A DNA stretch of 64,000 nucleotides from Microbacterium sp. C7(2022) (GTDB lineage: Bacteria > Actinomycetota > Actinomycetes > Actinomycetales > Microbacteriaceae), in the NCBI RefSeq assembly GCF_028823665.1, contig NZ_JAPEHV010000002.1:186001-250000 (forward strand), in the 5' to 3' direction. Position numbers and translations under genes: made by a program. Below, piece after piece: positions 9,885-19,626 of this stretch. Within the stretch, counting starts at the first letter, position 1; every line of letters starts with the position of its first letter. The notes below the pieces were generated by a model, which ran no database searches, had not been told where the DNA came from, and was given only the letters and a program-made list of their open reading frames with translations.

Positions 9885-11687
9885 TCAGTCCTCCTGCTCG
9901 AAAACCGGCGCGTGGTCGCGGGCGTACTGTACGTAGCTGTTGCTCACGCCCTGCGGCACCATGGGCCACACCATCGAATCAGCGCTCACCACGAAGTCGA
10001 TGACCACGGGGCGATCGTTCGTCTCGAGTGCGAGGGCGATCGCAGCATCCACCTCTTCTTCCTTCTCCACGCGGATCGCGAGGCACCCGTACGCTTCGGC
10101 GAGCTTCACGAAATCGGGAATGCGCACCGTGCCGTGGCCGGTGTTGAGGTGCGTGTGCGAATAGCGACCGTCGTAGAACAGCGTCTGCCACTGCCGCACC
10201 ATCCCGAGCGACGAGTTGTTGATGATCGCCACTTTGATCGGAATGTTGTTCAGCGCGCAGGTCGCGAGCTCCTGATTGGTCATCTGGAAGCAACCGTCAC
10301 CGTCGATCGCCCACACATGGCGATCCGGTTCGGCCACCTTGGCGCCCATCGCGGCCGGCACGGAGTAGCCCATCGTGCCCGCGCCACCCGAGTTGAGCCA
10401 GGCGTTCGGACGCTCATACTTGATGAACTGAGCCGCCCACATCTGGTGCTGGCCAACGCCAGCGGCGTACACGCCTTCGGGGCCGGTGAGCTCACCGATG
10501 CGCTGAATCACGTACTGGGGTGCCAGTAAGCCGTCCGTCGTCGGCGCGTATCCGAGCGGGAACTCGTCGCGCAGGCCGTCAAGGAACGCCCACCACTCGT
10601 CGGTGTCCCGTGCAACATCGTCTGCCGCCGCGCGGTACGCCACCTCGAGGTCGACCAGAACATCCTTCAAGTCGCCCACGATGGGGACGTCCGCAGTGCG
10701 GATCTTGGAGATCTCTGCGGGGTCGATGTCAACGTGCACGACCTTGGCGTGCGGCGCAAACAGCGACGCCTTACCGGTGACCCGATCGTCGAAACGCGCA
10801 CCGAGCGACACCAGCAGGTCAGCTTCCTGCAGTGCGAGCACGGCGGGGACGGTGCCGTGCATGCCGGGCATACCCAGGTGCTGCGGGTGGGAGTCCGGAA
10901 ACGCGCCGCGCGCCATCAGCGTGGTGACAACCGGGGCGCCCGTGGTCTCAGCGAGAGCCGACAACTCTGCCGATGCCTGTGCCCGGATAACACCACCGCC
11001 GACGTACAACACCGGCTTCTTGGCTTCGGCAAGCAACTGAGCCGCGGCTTGAATCTGCTTCCCGTGGGCTTTGGTGACCGGGCGATATCCCGGAAGGTCG
11101 ATCTTCGGCGGCCACACGAAGGGCACCTCGGCCTGCTGCGCGTCCTTGGTGATGTCAACCAGCACGGGACCGGGCCGGCCAGTCGAGGCGACCTCGAAAG
11201 CAGCGGCGATTGCACCCGGGATCTCGCTGGCATCCTTCACCAAAAAGGAGTGCTTGGTGATCGGCATGGTGATGCCGACGATGTCAGCCTCTTGGAACGC
11301 GTCCGTCCCCATGAGCGTCGAGAACACCTGGCCGGTGATACACACCAGCGGTACCGAGTCCATGTAGGCATCGGCGATCGCGGTCACAAGGTTCGTTGCG
11401 CCCGGACCGGAGGTCGCGATCGCGACGCCGACCTTGTTGGATGCCGCGGCGTAGCCCTCGGCAGCGTGACCGGCACCCTGCTCGTGGCGCACGAGGATGT
11501 GGCGCAGGTCGGTGGAATCCATCAGCGGGTCATAGACGGGAAGGATGGCGCCGCCCGGCAGACCGAACACGTCGGTGACGCCGAGCAGCTCAAGCGAGCG
11601 GACGACCGCCTGTGCTCCCGTGAGCACAGGCGCGGATGCGGTGCGTGCGGGGGGCCGGGGAACGGCCGTCGCGGATTCGGCAGGCAT
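9885..11687 (-). CDS. ilvB: Acetolactate synthase large (catalytic) subunit
   Basis: 600-residue thiamine-diphosphate enzyme condensing pyruvate with pyruvate or 2-ketobutyrate, the first common step to valine, leucine and isoleucine. Visible marks: the catalytic-glutamate segment [17 protein letters not shown], the FAD/central domain [16 protein letters not shown], and the ThDP motif [18 protein letters not shown] ending in IIN-N (about residues 455-485). ATG 11687 has AGGA at a spacing of about eight bases. Only 47 bases separate it from ilvD and no leader peptide or attenuator is visible there, unlike the leader-controlled ilvBNC of corynebacteria. Confidence 0.97.
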   Translation of the reverse strand: MPAESATAVPRPPARTASAPVLTGAQAVVRSLELLGVTDVFGLPGGAILPVYDPLMDSTDLRHILVRHEQGAGHAAEGYAAASNKVGVAIATSGPGATNLVTAIADAYMDSVPLVCITGQVFSTLMGTDAFQEADIVGITMPITKHSFLVKDASEIPGAIAAAFEVASTGRPGPVLVDITKDAQQAEVPFVWPPKIDLPGYRPVTKAHGKQIQAAAQLLAEAKKPVLYVGGGVIRAQASAELSALAETTGAPVVTTLMARGAFPDSHPQHLGMPGMHGTVPAVLALQEADLLVSLGARFDDRVTGKASLFAPHAKVVHVDIDPAEISKIRTADVPIVGDLKDVLVDLEVAYRAAADDVARDTDEWWAFLDGLRDEFPLGYAPTTDGLLAPQYVIQRIGELTGPEGVYAAGVGQHQMWAAQFIKYERPNAWLNSGGAGTMGYSVPAAMGAKVAEPDRHVWAIDGDGCFQMTNQELATCALNNIPIKVAIINNSSLGMVRQWQTLFYDGRYSHTHLNTGHGTVRIPDFVKLAEAYGCLAIRVEKEEEVDAAIALALETNDRPVVIDFVVSADSMVWPMVPQGVSNSYVQYARDHAPVFEQED

Positions 11688-11734
11688 GATGATGAGTCCT
11701 CAGAACGAGAGAAGAACGGTTGTCTGTAGCCGGG

Positions 11735-13441
11735 TCACCCGGTGGTCGCGCCCTGCGCTGCAGAGCCGACCAGGCGAGAGTACTTGGCAAGGACGCCACG
11801 GGTATAGCGCGGAGGAAGGGGCTCCCAGCCGGAGCGGCGGGAGTTCAGCTCTGCGTCGTCGACGAGTAGGTCGAGAGTGCGAGCCGCGATATCGACCCGT
11901 ATCAGATCACCATCGCGCACGAAGGCGATCGGACCGGAGTCCACCGCTTCGGGTGCTATGTGGCCGATGCACAGGCCGGTTGTGCCGCCTGAGAATCTGC
12001 CGTCCGTCAAGAGTAGTACATCTTTTCCGAGGCCCGCGCCCTTGATGGCCGCGGTGATGGCGAGCATCTCGCGCATACCCGGTCCGCCCTTGGGTCCCTC
12101 GTAACGGATCACGACAACGTCACCTGCGACGATCTCGCCGTTCGTAAGGGCGTCCATCGCGGCTCGCTCGCGGTCAAAGACCCTGGCGGGCCCCTCGAAC
12201 ACCGATGCGTCGAAGCCCGCGGTCTTCACCACGGCCCCCTCGGGTGCAAAGCTACCCTTCAGGATGGTGATGCCACCGGTTTCGTGGATCGGGTTGTCGA
12301 GCGTGCGAATGACCTCACCGTCCAGCGGGTCGGGGTTGAGCGCAGCGAGATTCTCAGCAAGGGTCTTTCCCGTCACCGTGAGCACGTCGCCGTGGAGCAA
12401 CCCGGCATCGAGCAGCGCCTTCATGATGACCGGCAGGCCGCCGTGCCGATCGACGTCGGCCATGACGTAGCGGCCGAACGGCTTCATGTCGGCGAGGTGA
12501 GGAACCCGGTCGCCGATCCGGTTGAAGTCATCGAGGGTGATGTCGACCTCAGCTTCCCGAGCAATGGCAAGCAGATGCAACACGACGTTCGTCGAACCGC
12601 CGAGCGCCATTGCCACCGTGATTGCGTTCTCGAAAGCTTCCTTCGTCATGATGTCGCGAGCGGTGATGCCGAGGCGAAGCATGTTCACCACAGCCTCGCC
12701 CGAACGATGCGCGAAGTAGTCACGTCGACGGTCGGCCGAGGGCGGCGAAGCCGAACCCGGAAGGCTCATTCCGAGCGCCTCTGCAACAGACGCCATGGTG
12801 TTGGCCGTGTACATGCCACCGCACGCGCCTTCGCCGGGCGCGATCGCACACTCAATGCGCTTGAGATCCTCTTCGCTCATAGCACCGGCCTTGCACGCAC
12901 CGACAGCCTCGAACGAGTCGATGATCGTGACTTCCTTCTCGGTGCCGTCGGAAAGCTTCACCCAGCCCGGGGCGATCGAGCCCGCGTAGAGGAAGACGCT
13001 GGCCAGATCGAGGCGCGCGGCAGCCATCAGCATGCCCGGCAGCGACTTGTCGCAGCCCGCGAGCAGAACCGATCCGTCAAGACGCTCCGCCATCATGACG
13101 GTTTCGACGGAGTCTGCGATGACTTCGCGCGACACGAGCGAGAAGTGCATGCCCTCGTGCCCCATCGAGATGCCGTCCGACACCGAGATGGTTCCGAATT
13201 GCAGCGGGTATCCGCCACCCGAGTGGACACCCTCCTTCGCCCCTTGCGCGAGACGATCGAGACTCAAGTTGCACGGCGTGATCTCGTTCCAGCTGGACGC
13301 GATGCCGATCTGTGGCTTTTCCCAGTCCTCGTCGCCCATGCCCACGGCACGGAGCATTCCGCGCGACGTGGTGGCTTCGATGCCGTCGGTGACCACGCGA
13401 CTGCGCGGCTTGATGTCGATGTCGTTGTGCTGCTCAGGCAT
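11735..13441 (-). CDS. ilvD: Dihydroxy-acid dehydratase
   Basis: 568-residue Fe-S dehydratase converting dihydroxyisovalerate and dihydroxymethylvalerate into the 2-keto acids. The three cluster cysteines expected for the [2Fe-2S] type are present: C57 ([12 protein letters not shown]), C130 ([13 protein letters not shown]) and C207 ([14 protein letters not shown]). The ATG at 13441 is preceded by -10 TAGACT (complement of 13448-13453) at exactly six bases and no Shine-Dalgarno, so ilvD is predicted to be the leaderless first gene of the ilvD-ilvB-ilvN-ilvC unit. Confidence 0.97.
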   Translation of the reverse strand: MPEQHNDIDIKPRSRVVTDGIEATTSRGMLRAVGMGDEDWEKPQIGIASSWNEITPCNLSLDRLAQGAKEGVHSGGGYPLQFGTISVSDGISMGHEGMHFSLVSREVIADSVETVMMAERLDGSVLLAGCDKSLPGMLMAAARLDLASVFLYAGSIAPGWVKLSDGTEKEVTIIDSFEAVGACKAGAMSEEDLKRIECAIAPGEGACGGMYTANTMASVAEALGMSLPGSASPPSADRRRDYFAHRSGEAVVNMLRLGITARDIMTKEAFENAITVAMALGGSTNVVLHLLAIAREAEVDITLDDFNRIGDRVPHLADMKPFGRYVMADVDRHGGLPVIMKALLDAGLLHGDVLTVTGKTLAENLAALNPDPLDGEVIRTLDNPIHETGGITILKGSFAPEGAVVKTAGFDASVFEGPARVFDRERAAMDALTNGEIVAGDVVVIRYEGPKGGPGMREMLAITAAIKGAGLGKDVLLLTDGRFSGGTTGLCIGHIAPEAVDSGPIAFVRDGDLIRVDIAARTLDLLVDDAELNSRRSGWEPLPPRYTRGVLAKYSRLVGSAAQGATTG

Positions 13442-13447
13442 TCTCGA

Positions 13448-13453
13448 AGTCTA
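13448..13453 (-). promoter_or_regulatory. Predicted -10 hexamer (leaderless) for ilvD
   Basis: TAGACT on the minus strand, six bases before ATG 13441. It lies across the end of otsB (stop at 13451), so this promoter overlaps the neighbouring gene's last codons. Confidence 0.45.
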
Positions 13454-14233
13454 TTCCCGTGCGCGGCTACGTTCTGCCGCCAGCGTGTCGAGAAGTTCCG
13501 CGAACGCGGGGATATCGGGCACGCAGATCGATGCGGCGCTCGGCGGTGCGCCCACGTGGACTCCGAGGTCCAGCGGGCCGAGCGTAGCCAGTGCGTCTTC
13601 GTCGGTGACGTCGTCTCCTGCGAACAACACGGCCGTCGCGTTCGTCCGTGCACGCAATTCCGCGACCGCCGAGTCCTTCCCTTCGTGGCGGAAGGCATAT
13701 TCGACGATGTTGTGACCGCTGCGCCTGCGCCAGGTTGGCGCCTCGCGAGCAACCAGTTCGTCGACGATGCGGTGTACGTCCGCCGCATGCTGTGGGTTGA
13801 CACGCCGCGTGTGCACACCGAACCCGAACGTCTTGGGCTCGATCCATACCCCGTCAACGTGTGCCGTCGCCTCGACAGCGAGCGTATGAAGCCGGTTGCG
13901 AAGCTGCACATCTTCGTCATGCTCTCCGTGGCTGGCGATTCCTTCGCCCGGAAGCCAGAACTCAGCCCCGTGTGACCCGGCAAGGAGGATCACGGATTCG
14001 TCATCGTGTTCAGCGATCACACGCAGATCTACGAGACTGCGACCCGAGACGAGCGCGACGATCGTGTCAGGACTCTGACACAGCGACTCGACCGCCGCAC
14101 GGGCGGCGGGCAACATTCGTGCACTCATCGGATCATCCACGAGCGGGGAGAGCGTCCCATCGAAATCGAGGGCGACGAGCAACCGCTCCGCGTGGGAGAC
14201 ACCGCTCAGAGCGGACTGGTAGTGCGCGGTCAT
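13451..14233 (-). CDS. otsB: Trehalose-6-phosphate phosphatase
   Basis: 260-residue HAD-superfamily phosphatase that releases trehalose from trehalose 6-phosphate. The nucleophile motif is VALDFDGTLSPLVDDP (about residues 20-35), followed by the cap region and the family segment KTFGFGVHTRRVN; the later acidic motif VLFAGDDVTDEDALATL is the HAD motif IV. The ATG at 14233 overlaps the otsA stop by four bases (ATGA), so synthase and phosphatase are translationally coupled. The ilvD start follows after only nine bases. Confidence 0.94.
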   Translation of the reverse strand: MTAHYQSALSGVSHAERLLVALDFDGTLSPLVDDPMSARMLPAARAAVESLCQSPDTIVALVSGRSLVDLRVIAEHDDESVILLAGSHGAEFWLPGEGIASHGEHDEDVQLRNRLHTLAVEATAHVDGVWIEPKTFGFGVHTRRVNPQHAADVHRIVDELVAREAPTWRRRSGHNIVEYAFRHEGKDSAVAELRARTNATAVLFAGDDVTDEDALATLGPLDLGVHVGAPPSAASICVPDIPAFAELLDTLAAERSRARE

Positions 14234-15675
14234 CGCTTCGCGCTCCTCGCGTTACGCATCGTCCGGGCATCGGCGAGAGCGGACAGGAAAGACTCCGACC
14301 ACTTCGCGACGTCGTTCTCCCGCACTTTCTTGCGCAGCGCACGCATGCGCTTGCCTTGCTCGGCGGCCGGCATGTCGATCGCCCGCATGATGGACTCCTT
14401 CATGCCGTCGATGTCGTGCGGATTGATGCGCACGGCGCTGGTGAGCTCATCGGCGGCGCCGGCGAACTCGCTCAACACGAGCACCCCACGGTTGTCGGTG
14501 CGCGCTGCAACATACTCTTTGGCGACGAGATTCATCCCGTCCCGCAGGGCCGTGACGAGCATGACATCGGCGGCCAAGAAGAGCGCTGCCATCTCTTCCC
14601 GCGGGTACGAATTGTGCAGATAGCGGATCGCGGTGTGGCCCATGGTGTCGAAGTCTCCGTTGGTACGACCGACGGTCAACTCGATCTCGTCCCGGAGTTG
14701 CATGTACGCCTCGACGCGCTCGCGACTGGGGCTGGCCACCTGCACCAGAGTCACGTCTTCCACGTTGATCTCGCCGTCTTCAAGCAATTCGCCGAAGGCC
14801 TTGAGCCGATGACGGATCCCCTTGGTGTAATCCAGACGGTCGACGCCGAGCAAGATCTTCCGCGGATTTCCGAGCTCACGTCGGATATCGGCTGCCCGCT
14901 GCTGCACCTCGGGCCTGCGCGCCAGTTCTACGTATGACTCCGCATCGATCGAAATCGGGAACGCCTTCGCGAGTGCGGTGTGGGTAGTGCCGTCCGGTTG
15001 CGGCACATTGACGCCGCTTGCCCGTGTCTCGTAGCGGAAGAGCCGTCGCACAGCGCGGGCAAAGTTTCCCGCGTCAGCGACACGCTGGAACCCGATGACA
15101 TCGGCCCCGAGTAATCCCTCGAGAACCTGCTTGCGCCACGGCAACTGCGAGTACAGGCCATATGCCGGGAACGGAATGTGGTGAAAGTACCCGATGGTGA
15201 GATCGGGTCTCAGCTCGCGCAACATCTTGGGAACCAGCTGCAGTTGATAGTCCTGCACCCATACGGTGGCACCCGGGGCGGCAACCTCTGCTGCCGCCTC
15301 GGCAAACCGCCGATTTACGCGCTCGTAGGAGTCCCACCACACGCGCCGATATCGCGGTGCGGCGATGACGTCGTGGTAAAGCGGCCAGAAAGTGTCATTC
15401 GACATTCCCTCGTAGTACAGCTCGATGTCCTCTGCGGAAAGCCGGACGGGAACGAGCACCGTGCCGTCGAACTCAAAGGGCTCAAGGTCGAGATCGGCGC
15501 CGCCGGCCCACCCGACCCACGCTCCGTCCGCCTTCTTCATTACGGGTTCGAGGGCGGTGACGAGGCCACCCGGGGAACGTCGCCACACGTCATCCCCGTG
15601 TGCTCCAGGCACTCGATCGACGGGCAGGCGATTGGCAACTACAACGAACTCGGCTTCAGGCACGGGCCCTCCCAT
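14230..15675 (-). CDS. otsA: Trehalose-6-phosphate synthase
   Basis: 481-residue GT20 retaining glycosyltransferase joining UDP- (or GDP-) glucose to glucose 6-phosphate. Typical motifs: VVVANRLPVDR at the N-terminus, GWVGWAGG-type segment, VWVQDYQLQLVPKMLRELRPD, GYFHHIPFPAYGLYSQLPWR and GVDRLDYTKGIRHRL in order, then VTALRDGMNLVAKEYVAAR near residue 390. ATG 15675 is taken; GTG four codons later has a GGGAGGG nearby and is an alternative. A TAGCCT hexamer (complement of 15695-15700) lies 19 bases upstream. With otsB it forms a two-gene trehalose (osmoprotectant/stress sugar) operon. Confidence 0.95.
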   Translation of the reverse strand: MGGPVPEAEFVVVANRLPVDRVPGAHGDDVWRRSPGGLVTALEPVMKKADGAWVGWAGGADLDLEPFEFDGTVLVPVRLSAEDIELYYEGMSNDTFWPLYHDVIAAPRYRRVWWDSYERVNRRFAEAAAEVAAPGATVWVQDYQLQLVPKMLRELRPDLTIGYFHHIPFPAYGLYSQLPWRKQVLEGLLGADVIGFQRVADAGNFARAVRRLFRYETRASGVNVPQPDGTTHTALAKAFPISIDAESYVELARRPEVQQRAADIRRELGNPRKILLGVDRLDYTKGIRHRLKAFGELLEDGEINVEDVTLVQVASPSRERVEAYMQLRDEIELTVGRTNGDFDTMGHTAIRYLHNSYPREEMAALFLAADVMLVTALRDGMNLVAKEYVAARTDNRGVLVLSEFAGAADELTSAVRINPHDIDGMKESIMRAIDMPAAEQGKRMRALRKKVRENDVAKWSESFLSALADARTMRNARSAKR

Positions 15676-15736
15676 GTCGGTTACATGCTCGATCAGGCTA
15701 TCGCGACTGCCATGCCACGCCGGGCCCGGGTGGCGC

Positions 15737-15742
15737 TAGCGT
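15737..15742 (+). promoter_or_regulatory. Predicted -10 hexamer (leaderless) for the 84-residue protein gene
   Basis: TAGCGT, six bases before ATG 15749. Confidence 0.42.
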
Positions 15743-15748
15743 AGGATC

Positions 15749-16003
15749 ATGCGCTCATACGTCTTCAGCACGGGACTCTTCTCCGCCGTCACGAGCGGAC
15801 TCACGCTTCTGCGCGCGCTGCGCGAGGGCGAGACATTCACGTGGCGTCAGGCCCTCGCGTGGGCCAGTTGGGCCATTTCGGTCGCGCTCGTCATCGGCAC
15901 GATCGTCGATGTGCGCCGCGCTGAGAAGGGCGAGACCCTGCCCGCGGACTCCCCCGTGCACGGCAAGGAAGCAAAGCTTGCGTACAAGAACCTCAATCGC
16001 TGA
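15749..16003 (+). CDS. Small membrane protein, unknown function
   Basis: 84 residues. A first amphipathic stretch (MRSYVFSTGLFSAVTSGLTLLRALREG) leads into a clear transmembrane helix at about 35-55 (ALAWASWAISVALVIGTIV) and a charged tail ending in AYKNLNR. I do not recognise the family. The start ATG has TAGCGT ending six bases upstream and no ribosome-binding site, consistent with leaderless translation. It is divergent from otsA and convergent with the thiolase gene, whose stop is six bases away. Confidence 0.7.
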   Translation: MRSYVFSTGLFSAVTSGLTLLRALREGETFTWRQALAWASWAISVALVIGTIVDVRRAEKGETLPADSPVHGKEAKLAYKNLNR

Positions 16004-16014
16004 CGTCGTCAGCG
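15998..16014. terminator. Short palindrome spanning the convergent stops
   Basis: CGCTGACG-T-CGTCAGCG overlaps the stop codons of both the small membrane gene and the thiolase gene. It could be a minimal bidirectional terminator (six-bp stem, five-base loop), but there is no U-tract and the stem is short. Confidence 0.35.
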
Positions 16015-17193
16015 TGTGAGGATCAGCGCTTCTCCCTGACCGCCACCGCCGCAGAGCCCGACGGCGGCGGTACCGCCACCACGCCGAACTAGCTCGTGCA
16101 CCGCGTGCACCACGAGCCGGTTTCCTGACGCACCGATCGGGTGTCCGACAGCGATCCCGCCTCCGTCAGGATTGACCACGTCATCGGTGAGCCCCAACTC
16201 TTTCTGTGATTGGGCGACGACGGCGCCGAATGCCTCATTGATCTCGACGAAGTCGAGACTCGTCGGGTCGATTCCCTGTTTCTGGCACGCCTGGCCAATC
16301 GCACGCGAAGGCTGCGAGTGCAACGAATTATCAGGCCCTGCAACCTGGCCGCTCGCACCCACGACCGCCAGCACCGCCCAGCCGTTCTCGTCGGCGTGCG
16401 CGCGGGTGGTGAGTACGACCGCCGATGCGCCATCCGAAATCTGCGAAGCGCTCCCGGCAGTGATCGTGCCGTCCTTCGCGAAGGCCGGACGCAGGCCGGC
16501 CAAGCTTTCCGCGGTGGTGTCGGGCCGGATGCCCTCGTCCGTGGTGACCTGGACGGGGTCGCCCTTGCGCTGCGGAATCTCCACGGGGACGATTTCCGCC
16601 TCGAATCGTCCCTCGCGTTGTGCTGAGGCCGCTCGCTGGTGTGAGCGCGCAGCGACAGCATCTTGTTCTTCCCGCGTGAGCCCGAGTCGCGCGTTATGCC
16701 GCTCGGTCGACGCCCCCATGCTCTCGTCGTCGAAAGCGTCCGTGAGCCCGTCGTACGCCATGTGGTCGAGCACCTCGACCGACCCGTACGTCCACCCCTC
16801 ACGAGACCCCGTGAGCAGATGCGGCGCCCGCGACATCGATTCCATGCCGGCCGCTACGACGACCCTCGCATCGCCCGTGGCGATCATTCGTTTCGCGTCG
16901 ATGACGGCCGTCAACCCGGACAAGCACACCTTGTTCACTGAGGATGCCGGCACATCCCATCCGATGCCGGCGCCAACTGCTGCCTGCCGTGCGGGGTTCT
17001 GGCCCACGCCCGCCGGGAGCACCTGGCCAACAACGACGGCGTCGACGTCTGCTGCAGGCACTCCCCCACGCTCGAGCGCCCCACGGATGGCGAAGCTGCC
17101 CAACTGAACGGCCGTGAGACTGGCCAATTGCCCTTTGAGCCGCCCTTGTGGCGTGCGCGCCGCCGCAACAATAACGATGTCGTTCTGCGTCAT
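16009..17193 (-). CDS. Acetyl-CoA acyltransferase (thiolase)
   Basis: 394-residue thiolase of the degradative/acetoacetyl type. The acyl-enzyme cysteine is C90 in [17 protein letters not shown]; the [16 protein letters not shown] motif carries the histidine and the C-terminal [15 protein letters not shown] the second catalytic cysteine. It would cleave acetoacetyl-CoA or 3-oxoadipyl-CoA, or run in the reverse direction. ATG 17193 overlaps the stop of the CoA-transferase beta subunit (ATGA) and has GAAGGTGA upstream; the longer open frame is a shadow. With the two CoA-transferase subunits and the IclR regulator it forms a keto-acid utilisation unit. Whether the substrate is 3-oxoadipate (then pcaF) or acetoacetate cannot be decided from the sequence. 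Confidence 0.92.
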   Translation of the reverse strand: MTQNDIVIVAAARTPQGRLKGQLASLTAVQLGSFAIRGALERGGVPAADVDAVVVGQVLPAGVGQNPARQAAVGAGIGWDVPASSVNKVCLSGLTAVIDAKRMIATGDARVVVAAGMESMSRAPHLLTGSREGWTYGSVEVLDHMAYDGLTDAFDDESMGASTERHNARLGLTREEQDAVAARSHQRAASAQREGRFEAEIVPVEIPQRKGDPVQVTTDEGIRPDTTAESLAGLRPAFAKDGTITAGSASQISDGASAVVLTTRAHADENGWAVLAVVGASGQVAGPDNSLHSQPSRAIGQACQKQGIDPTSLDFVEINEAFGAVVAQSQKELGLTDDVVNPDGGGIAVGHPIGASGNRLVVHAVHELVRRGGGTAAVGLCGGGGQGEALILTR

Positions 17194-17849
17194 GATGTCA
17201 CCTTCAAATCGGGGGAAATGGTCAGCGGGGGCTCGGTTGCCGCGATGACGTCTTCGACCGTCACACCCGGCGCGAGTTCGACAAGCACGAGCCCCGTGTC
17301 GGCCACATCGATCACCGCCAAATCGGTGATGATGCGATCGACCACGCCGCGGCCCGTCAGGGGCAGCGAGCACTGGCCCACGATCTTCGGCGAGCCATCG
17401 CGCGCGACGTGCTCCATAAGGACGATCACCTTTGCGGCTCCGTGGACGAGATCCATCGCCCCGCCGGGGCCCTTGACCATCTTGCCCGGGATCATCCAGT
17501 TGGCCAGGTCACCCGAGGCCGAAACCTGCATCGCGCCGAGAATCGCGGCATCCACCTTCCCTGCCCGAATCATTCCGAAGCTGGTGGCGGAATCGAAGAA
17601 CGCGGCGCCCGATCTTACGGTGACCGTCTCCTTTCCGGCGTTGATGAGGTCGGGGTCGACCTTGCTCTCGGCGGGGTAGGGCCCAACACCGAGGATGCCG
17701 TTCTCAGACTGCAACACCACCGTCACGTCGTCTGGGACGTGATTGGGCACCAGGGTGGGGAGTCCGATTCCGAGGTTCACGTAGGCGCCGTCGGCGAGTT
17801 CGCGCGCCGCGCGGGCTGCCATCTGGTCACGAGTGAGTGTCATCGTCAC
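17190..17849 (-). CDS. 3-oxoacid CoA-transferase, beta subunit
   Basis: 219-residue family I CoA-transferase B subunit. The catalytic glutamate is E49 in the SENG motif ([16 protein letters not shown]), with the upstream glycine-rich [15 protein letters not shown]. It moves CoA from succinyl-CoA to acetoacetate (ScoB) or 3-oxoadipate (PcaJ). It overlaps the alpha-subunit gene upstream by four bases and the thiolase downstream by four bases, a tightly coupled trio. MTMTL gives two possible Met starts two codons apart; the first is used. Confidence 0.93.
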   Translation of the reverse strand: MTMTLTRDQMAARAARELADGAYVNLGIGLPTLVPNHVPDDVTVVLQSENGILGVGPYPAESKVDPDLINAGKETVTVRSGAAFFDSATSFGMIRAGKVDAAILGAMQVSASGDLANWMIPGKMVKGPGGAMDLVHGAAKVIVLMEHVARDGSPKIVGQCSLPLTGRGVVDRIITDLAVIDVADTGLVLVELAPGVTVEDVIAATEPPLTISPDLKVTS

Positions 17850-18625
17850 ATTCCTGTCGTCGGTGAGGCGACGGTGCGCCGCTCAATGCGCTTTTCGATG
17901 TCGGTGCCGACCTCGAGAACACGGTGCACGTAAATTCCGGGCAAATGGATGCTGTCCGGGTCGAGCTCGCCAGGTTCGACGAGTTCTTCCACCTGAGCGA
18001 TGCAGACGCGTCCAGCCATCGCGGCGAGCGGGTTGAAATTGCGTGCGGCCTTGTTGAAGATCAGGTTGCCGTGCCGATCTCCGCGTGCGGCGTGCACGAG
18101 CGCAAAGTCCGTCACGATCGCCTCTTCGAGGACGTAGTCACGCGGCTCTCCGTCAATCGTGAAGCTCCGTACGTCCTTGGCTGGCGATGCGACAGCGACG
18201 CCGCCATCACCGTCGTAGCGCCGAGGAAGACCACCTTCGGCAACTTGCGTACCGACGCCGGTCTGCGTGTAGAACGCGGCGATCCCCGCCCCGCCTGCTC
18301 GGAGCTTCTCGGCAAGTGTCCCCTGCGGAGTGAGCTCGAGTTCCAGTTCGCCCGAGAGGAATTGGCGTTCGAACTCCTTATTCTCGCCCACGTAGGACGA
18401 GGTCATCTTGCGGATGCGCTTCGCGTTGAGCAGGACGCCCAGTCCCCAATCGTCGACGCCGCAATTGTTGCTGACAATACTCAGATCTCTCGTGCCCTGC
18501 GCGAGGATCGCTTGGATCAACGCGATGGGGTTGCCAGACAACCCGAACCCGCCCACGGCGAGACTGGCACCGTCGCCTACGTCTGCCACGGCCTCCGCCG
18601 CCGACGTCACCGTCTTGTCGATCAC
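17846..18625 (-). CDS. 3-oxoacid CoA-transferase, alpha subunit
   Basis: 259-residue family I CoA-transferase A subunit, partner of the beta subunit encoded next. It has the CoA-binding region with [20 protein letters not shown] near the N-terminus and the conserved [25 protein letters not shown] near residue 180. GTG 18625 is selected because GAAGGAG lies five bases upstream; an in-frame ATG at 18662 lacks a comparable site. The gene is divergent from an IclR regulator, which probably controls the trio in response to an aromatic- or keto-acid intermediate. Confidence 0.92.
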   Translation of the reverse strand: MIDKTVTSAAEAVADVGDGASLAVGGFGLSGNPIALIQAILAQGTRDLSIVSNNCGVDDWGLGVLLNAKRIRKMTSSYVGENKEFERQFLSGELELELTPQGTLAEKLRAGGAGIAAFYTQTGVGTQVAEGGLPRRYDGDGGVAVASPAKDVRSFTIDGEPRDYVLEEAIVTDFALVHAARGDRHGNLIFNKAARNFNPLAAMAGRVCIAQVEELVEPGELDPDSIHLPGIYVHRVLEVGTDIEKRIERRTVASPTTGM

Positions 18626-18733
18626 GCGCACTCCTTCGTCGTCACGTTCCGCCCTTGCATCCATCAGGCTTGCAGCACCATTCTTCGCCCGCAGCCGATG
18701 ACGGTGCACGACGTAGGTTGCGATGTGGAATGA

Positions 18734-19552
18734 ATGGAGCGTAGCGTCCACATTGTGGACAACCCTCCCCATGCCCCGGCCCGTTCTATACCCGGCACGC
18801 AGTCGGTTGCGCGTGCCGCGATGCTGTTACGGCTCGTCACACAAGCCGCGTCCACCGGCATCACCGTCACCGAACTCGCCGCTCGCGCCGACCTCACCCG
18901 TCCGACCACACACCGCCTGCTGGCGGCCCTGCAGAACGAAGGGCTGGTCGACCAGGATCAGCGCACCGGGCGGTGGATGCCGGGGCCCGAGCTTTACCTG
19001 ATGGGCACGGTCGCGGCATCCCGATACGACATCACCGCAACCGCGCGAGACATTGTGCGATCCCTCGCGGTACGCACCGAAGAGAGCGCGTTTCTCTCGG
19101 TGCGGCGCGGCGACGAAACCGTGTGCCTGCTCCGCGAGGAAGGTAGCTTCCCCATCCGATCGTTCGTACTCTCCGAAGGGGTGCGCTTCCCGCTGGGAGT
19201 AGCCTCTGCAGGACTCGCGATCCTGGCTTTTCTCCCAGAGCACGATGTGGACGCGTACTTTGAGCGGCATCCCGAACTCGCCGACCGCTGGGGCGCATCA
19301 CATGACCCGCGACGTCTGCGTGCTCGCCTTCACGACACGAAAGAACGAGGCTTCGCCGTCAACCCTGGTCTCATCGTCGAGGGGAGCTACGGCATCGGGG
19401 CCGCCGTGTTCACGCCCGAAGGACACCCCCAGTGGGCGCTGAGTCTCACGGGAGTGGAGTTTCGCTTCGGTCCCGCGCGCTTGGCAGAACTGGGTCGCAC
19501 ACTGCTGGCGCACGCGCATCAACTCTCCACACGAATCGCCGCTGGCAGGTAG
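18734..19552 (+). CDS. IclR-family transcriptional regulator
   Basis: 272 residues. The N-terminal winged helix (about 20-80: SVARAAMLLRLV, then ITVTELAARADLTRPTTHRLLAALQNEGLV in part) is followed by the IclR effector domain (about 95-260), with ESAFLSVRRGDETVCLLREEG and the late GSYGIGAAVF segment. ATG 18734 is forced by an in-frame stop immediately upstream. A GTCCAC-ATT-GTGGAC inverted repeat falls inside its first codons and could serve autoregulation. It is divergent from the CoA-transferase/thiolase genes, the usual place for a PcaR/PobR-like or acetate-type regulator of that pathway. Confidence 0.9.
   Translation: MERSVHIVDNPPHAPARSIPGTQSVARAAMLLRLVTQAASTGITVTELAARADLTRPTTHRLLAALQNEGLVDQDQRTGRWMPGPELYLMGTVAASRYDITATARDIVRSLAVRTEESAFLSVRRGDETVCLLREEGSFPIRSFVLSEGVRFPLGVASAGLAILAFLPEHDVDAYFERHPELADRWGASHDPRRLRARLHDTKERGFAVNPGLIVEGSYGIGAAVFTPEGHPQWALSLTGVEFRFGPARLAELGRTLLAHAHQLSTRIAAGR
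18746..18760. promoter_or_regulatory. Inverted repeat GTCCAC-N3-GTGGAC at the start of the IclR gene
   Basis: Perfect 6+3+6 inverted repeat within codons 5-9 of the regulator gene, with a further GTGGA half-site at 18725-18729. Position and symmetry suggest an IclR operator covering the divergent promoters. This is inferred. Confidence 0.45.
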
Positions 19553-19626
19553 GCGGCCACCAATCCGTTTGCCGCCACGCAACGAACTCCTCATGATGCC
19601 GGGCCGCCGGCAAGGGAGGTCGGAGC

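Noticed and set aside
11688..11734. Leader peptide/attenuator before ilvB
   Set aside because: The gap is only 47 bases, with no Val/Leu/Ile-rich small frame and no alternative hairpins.
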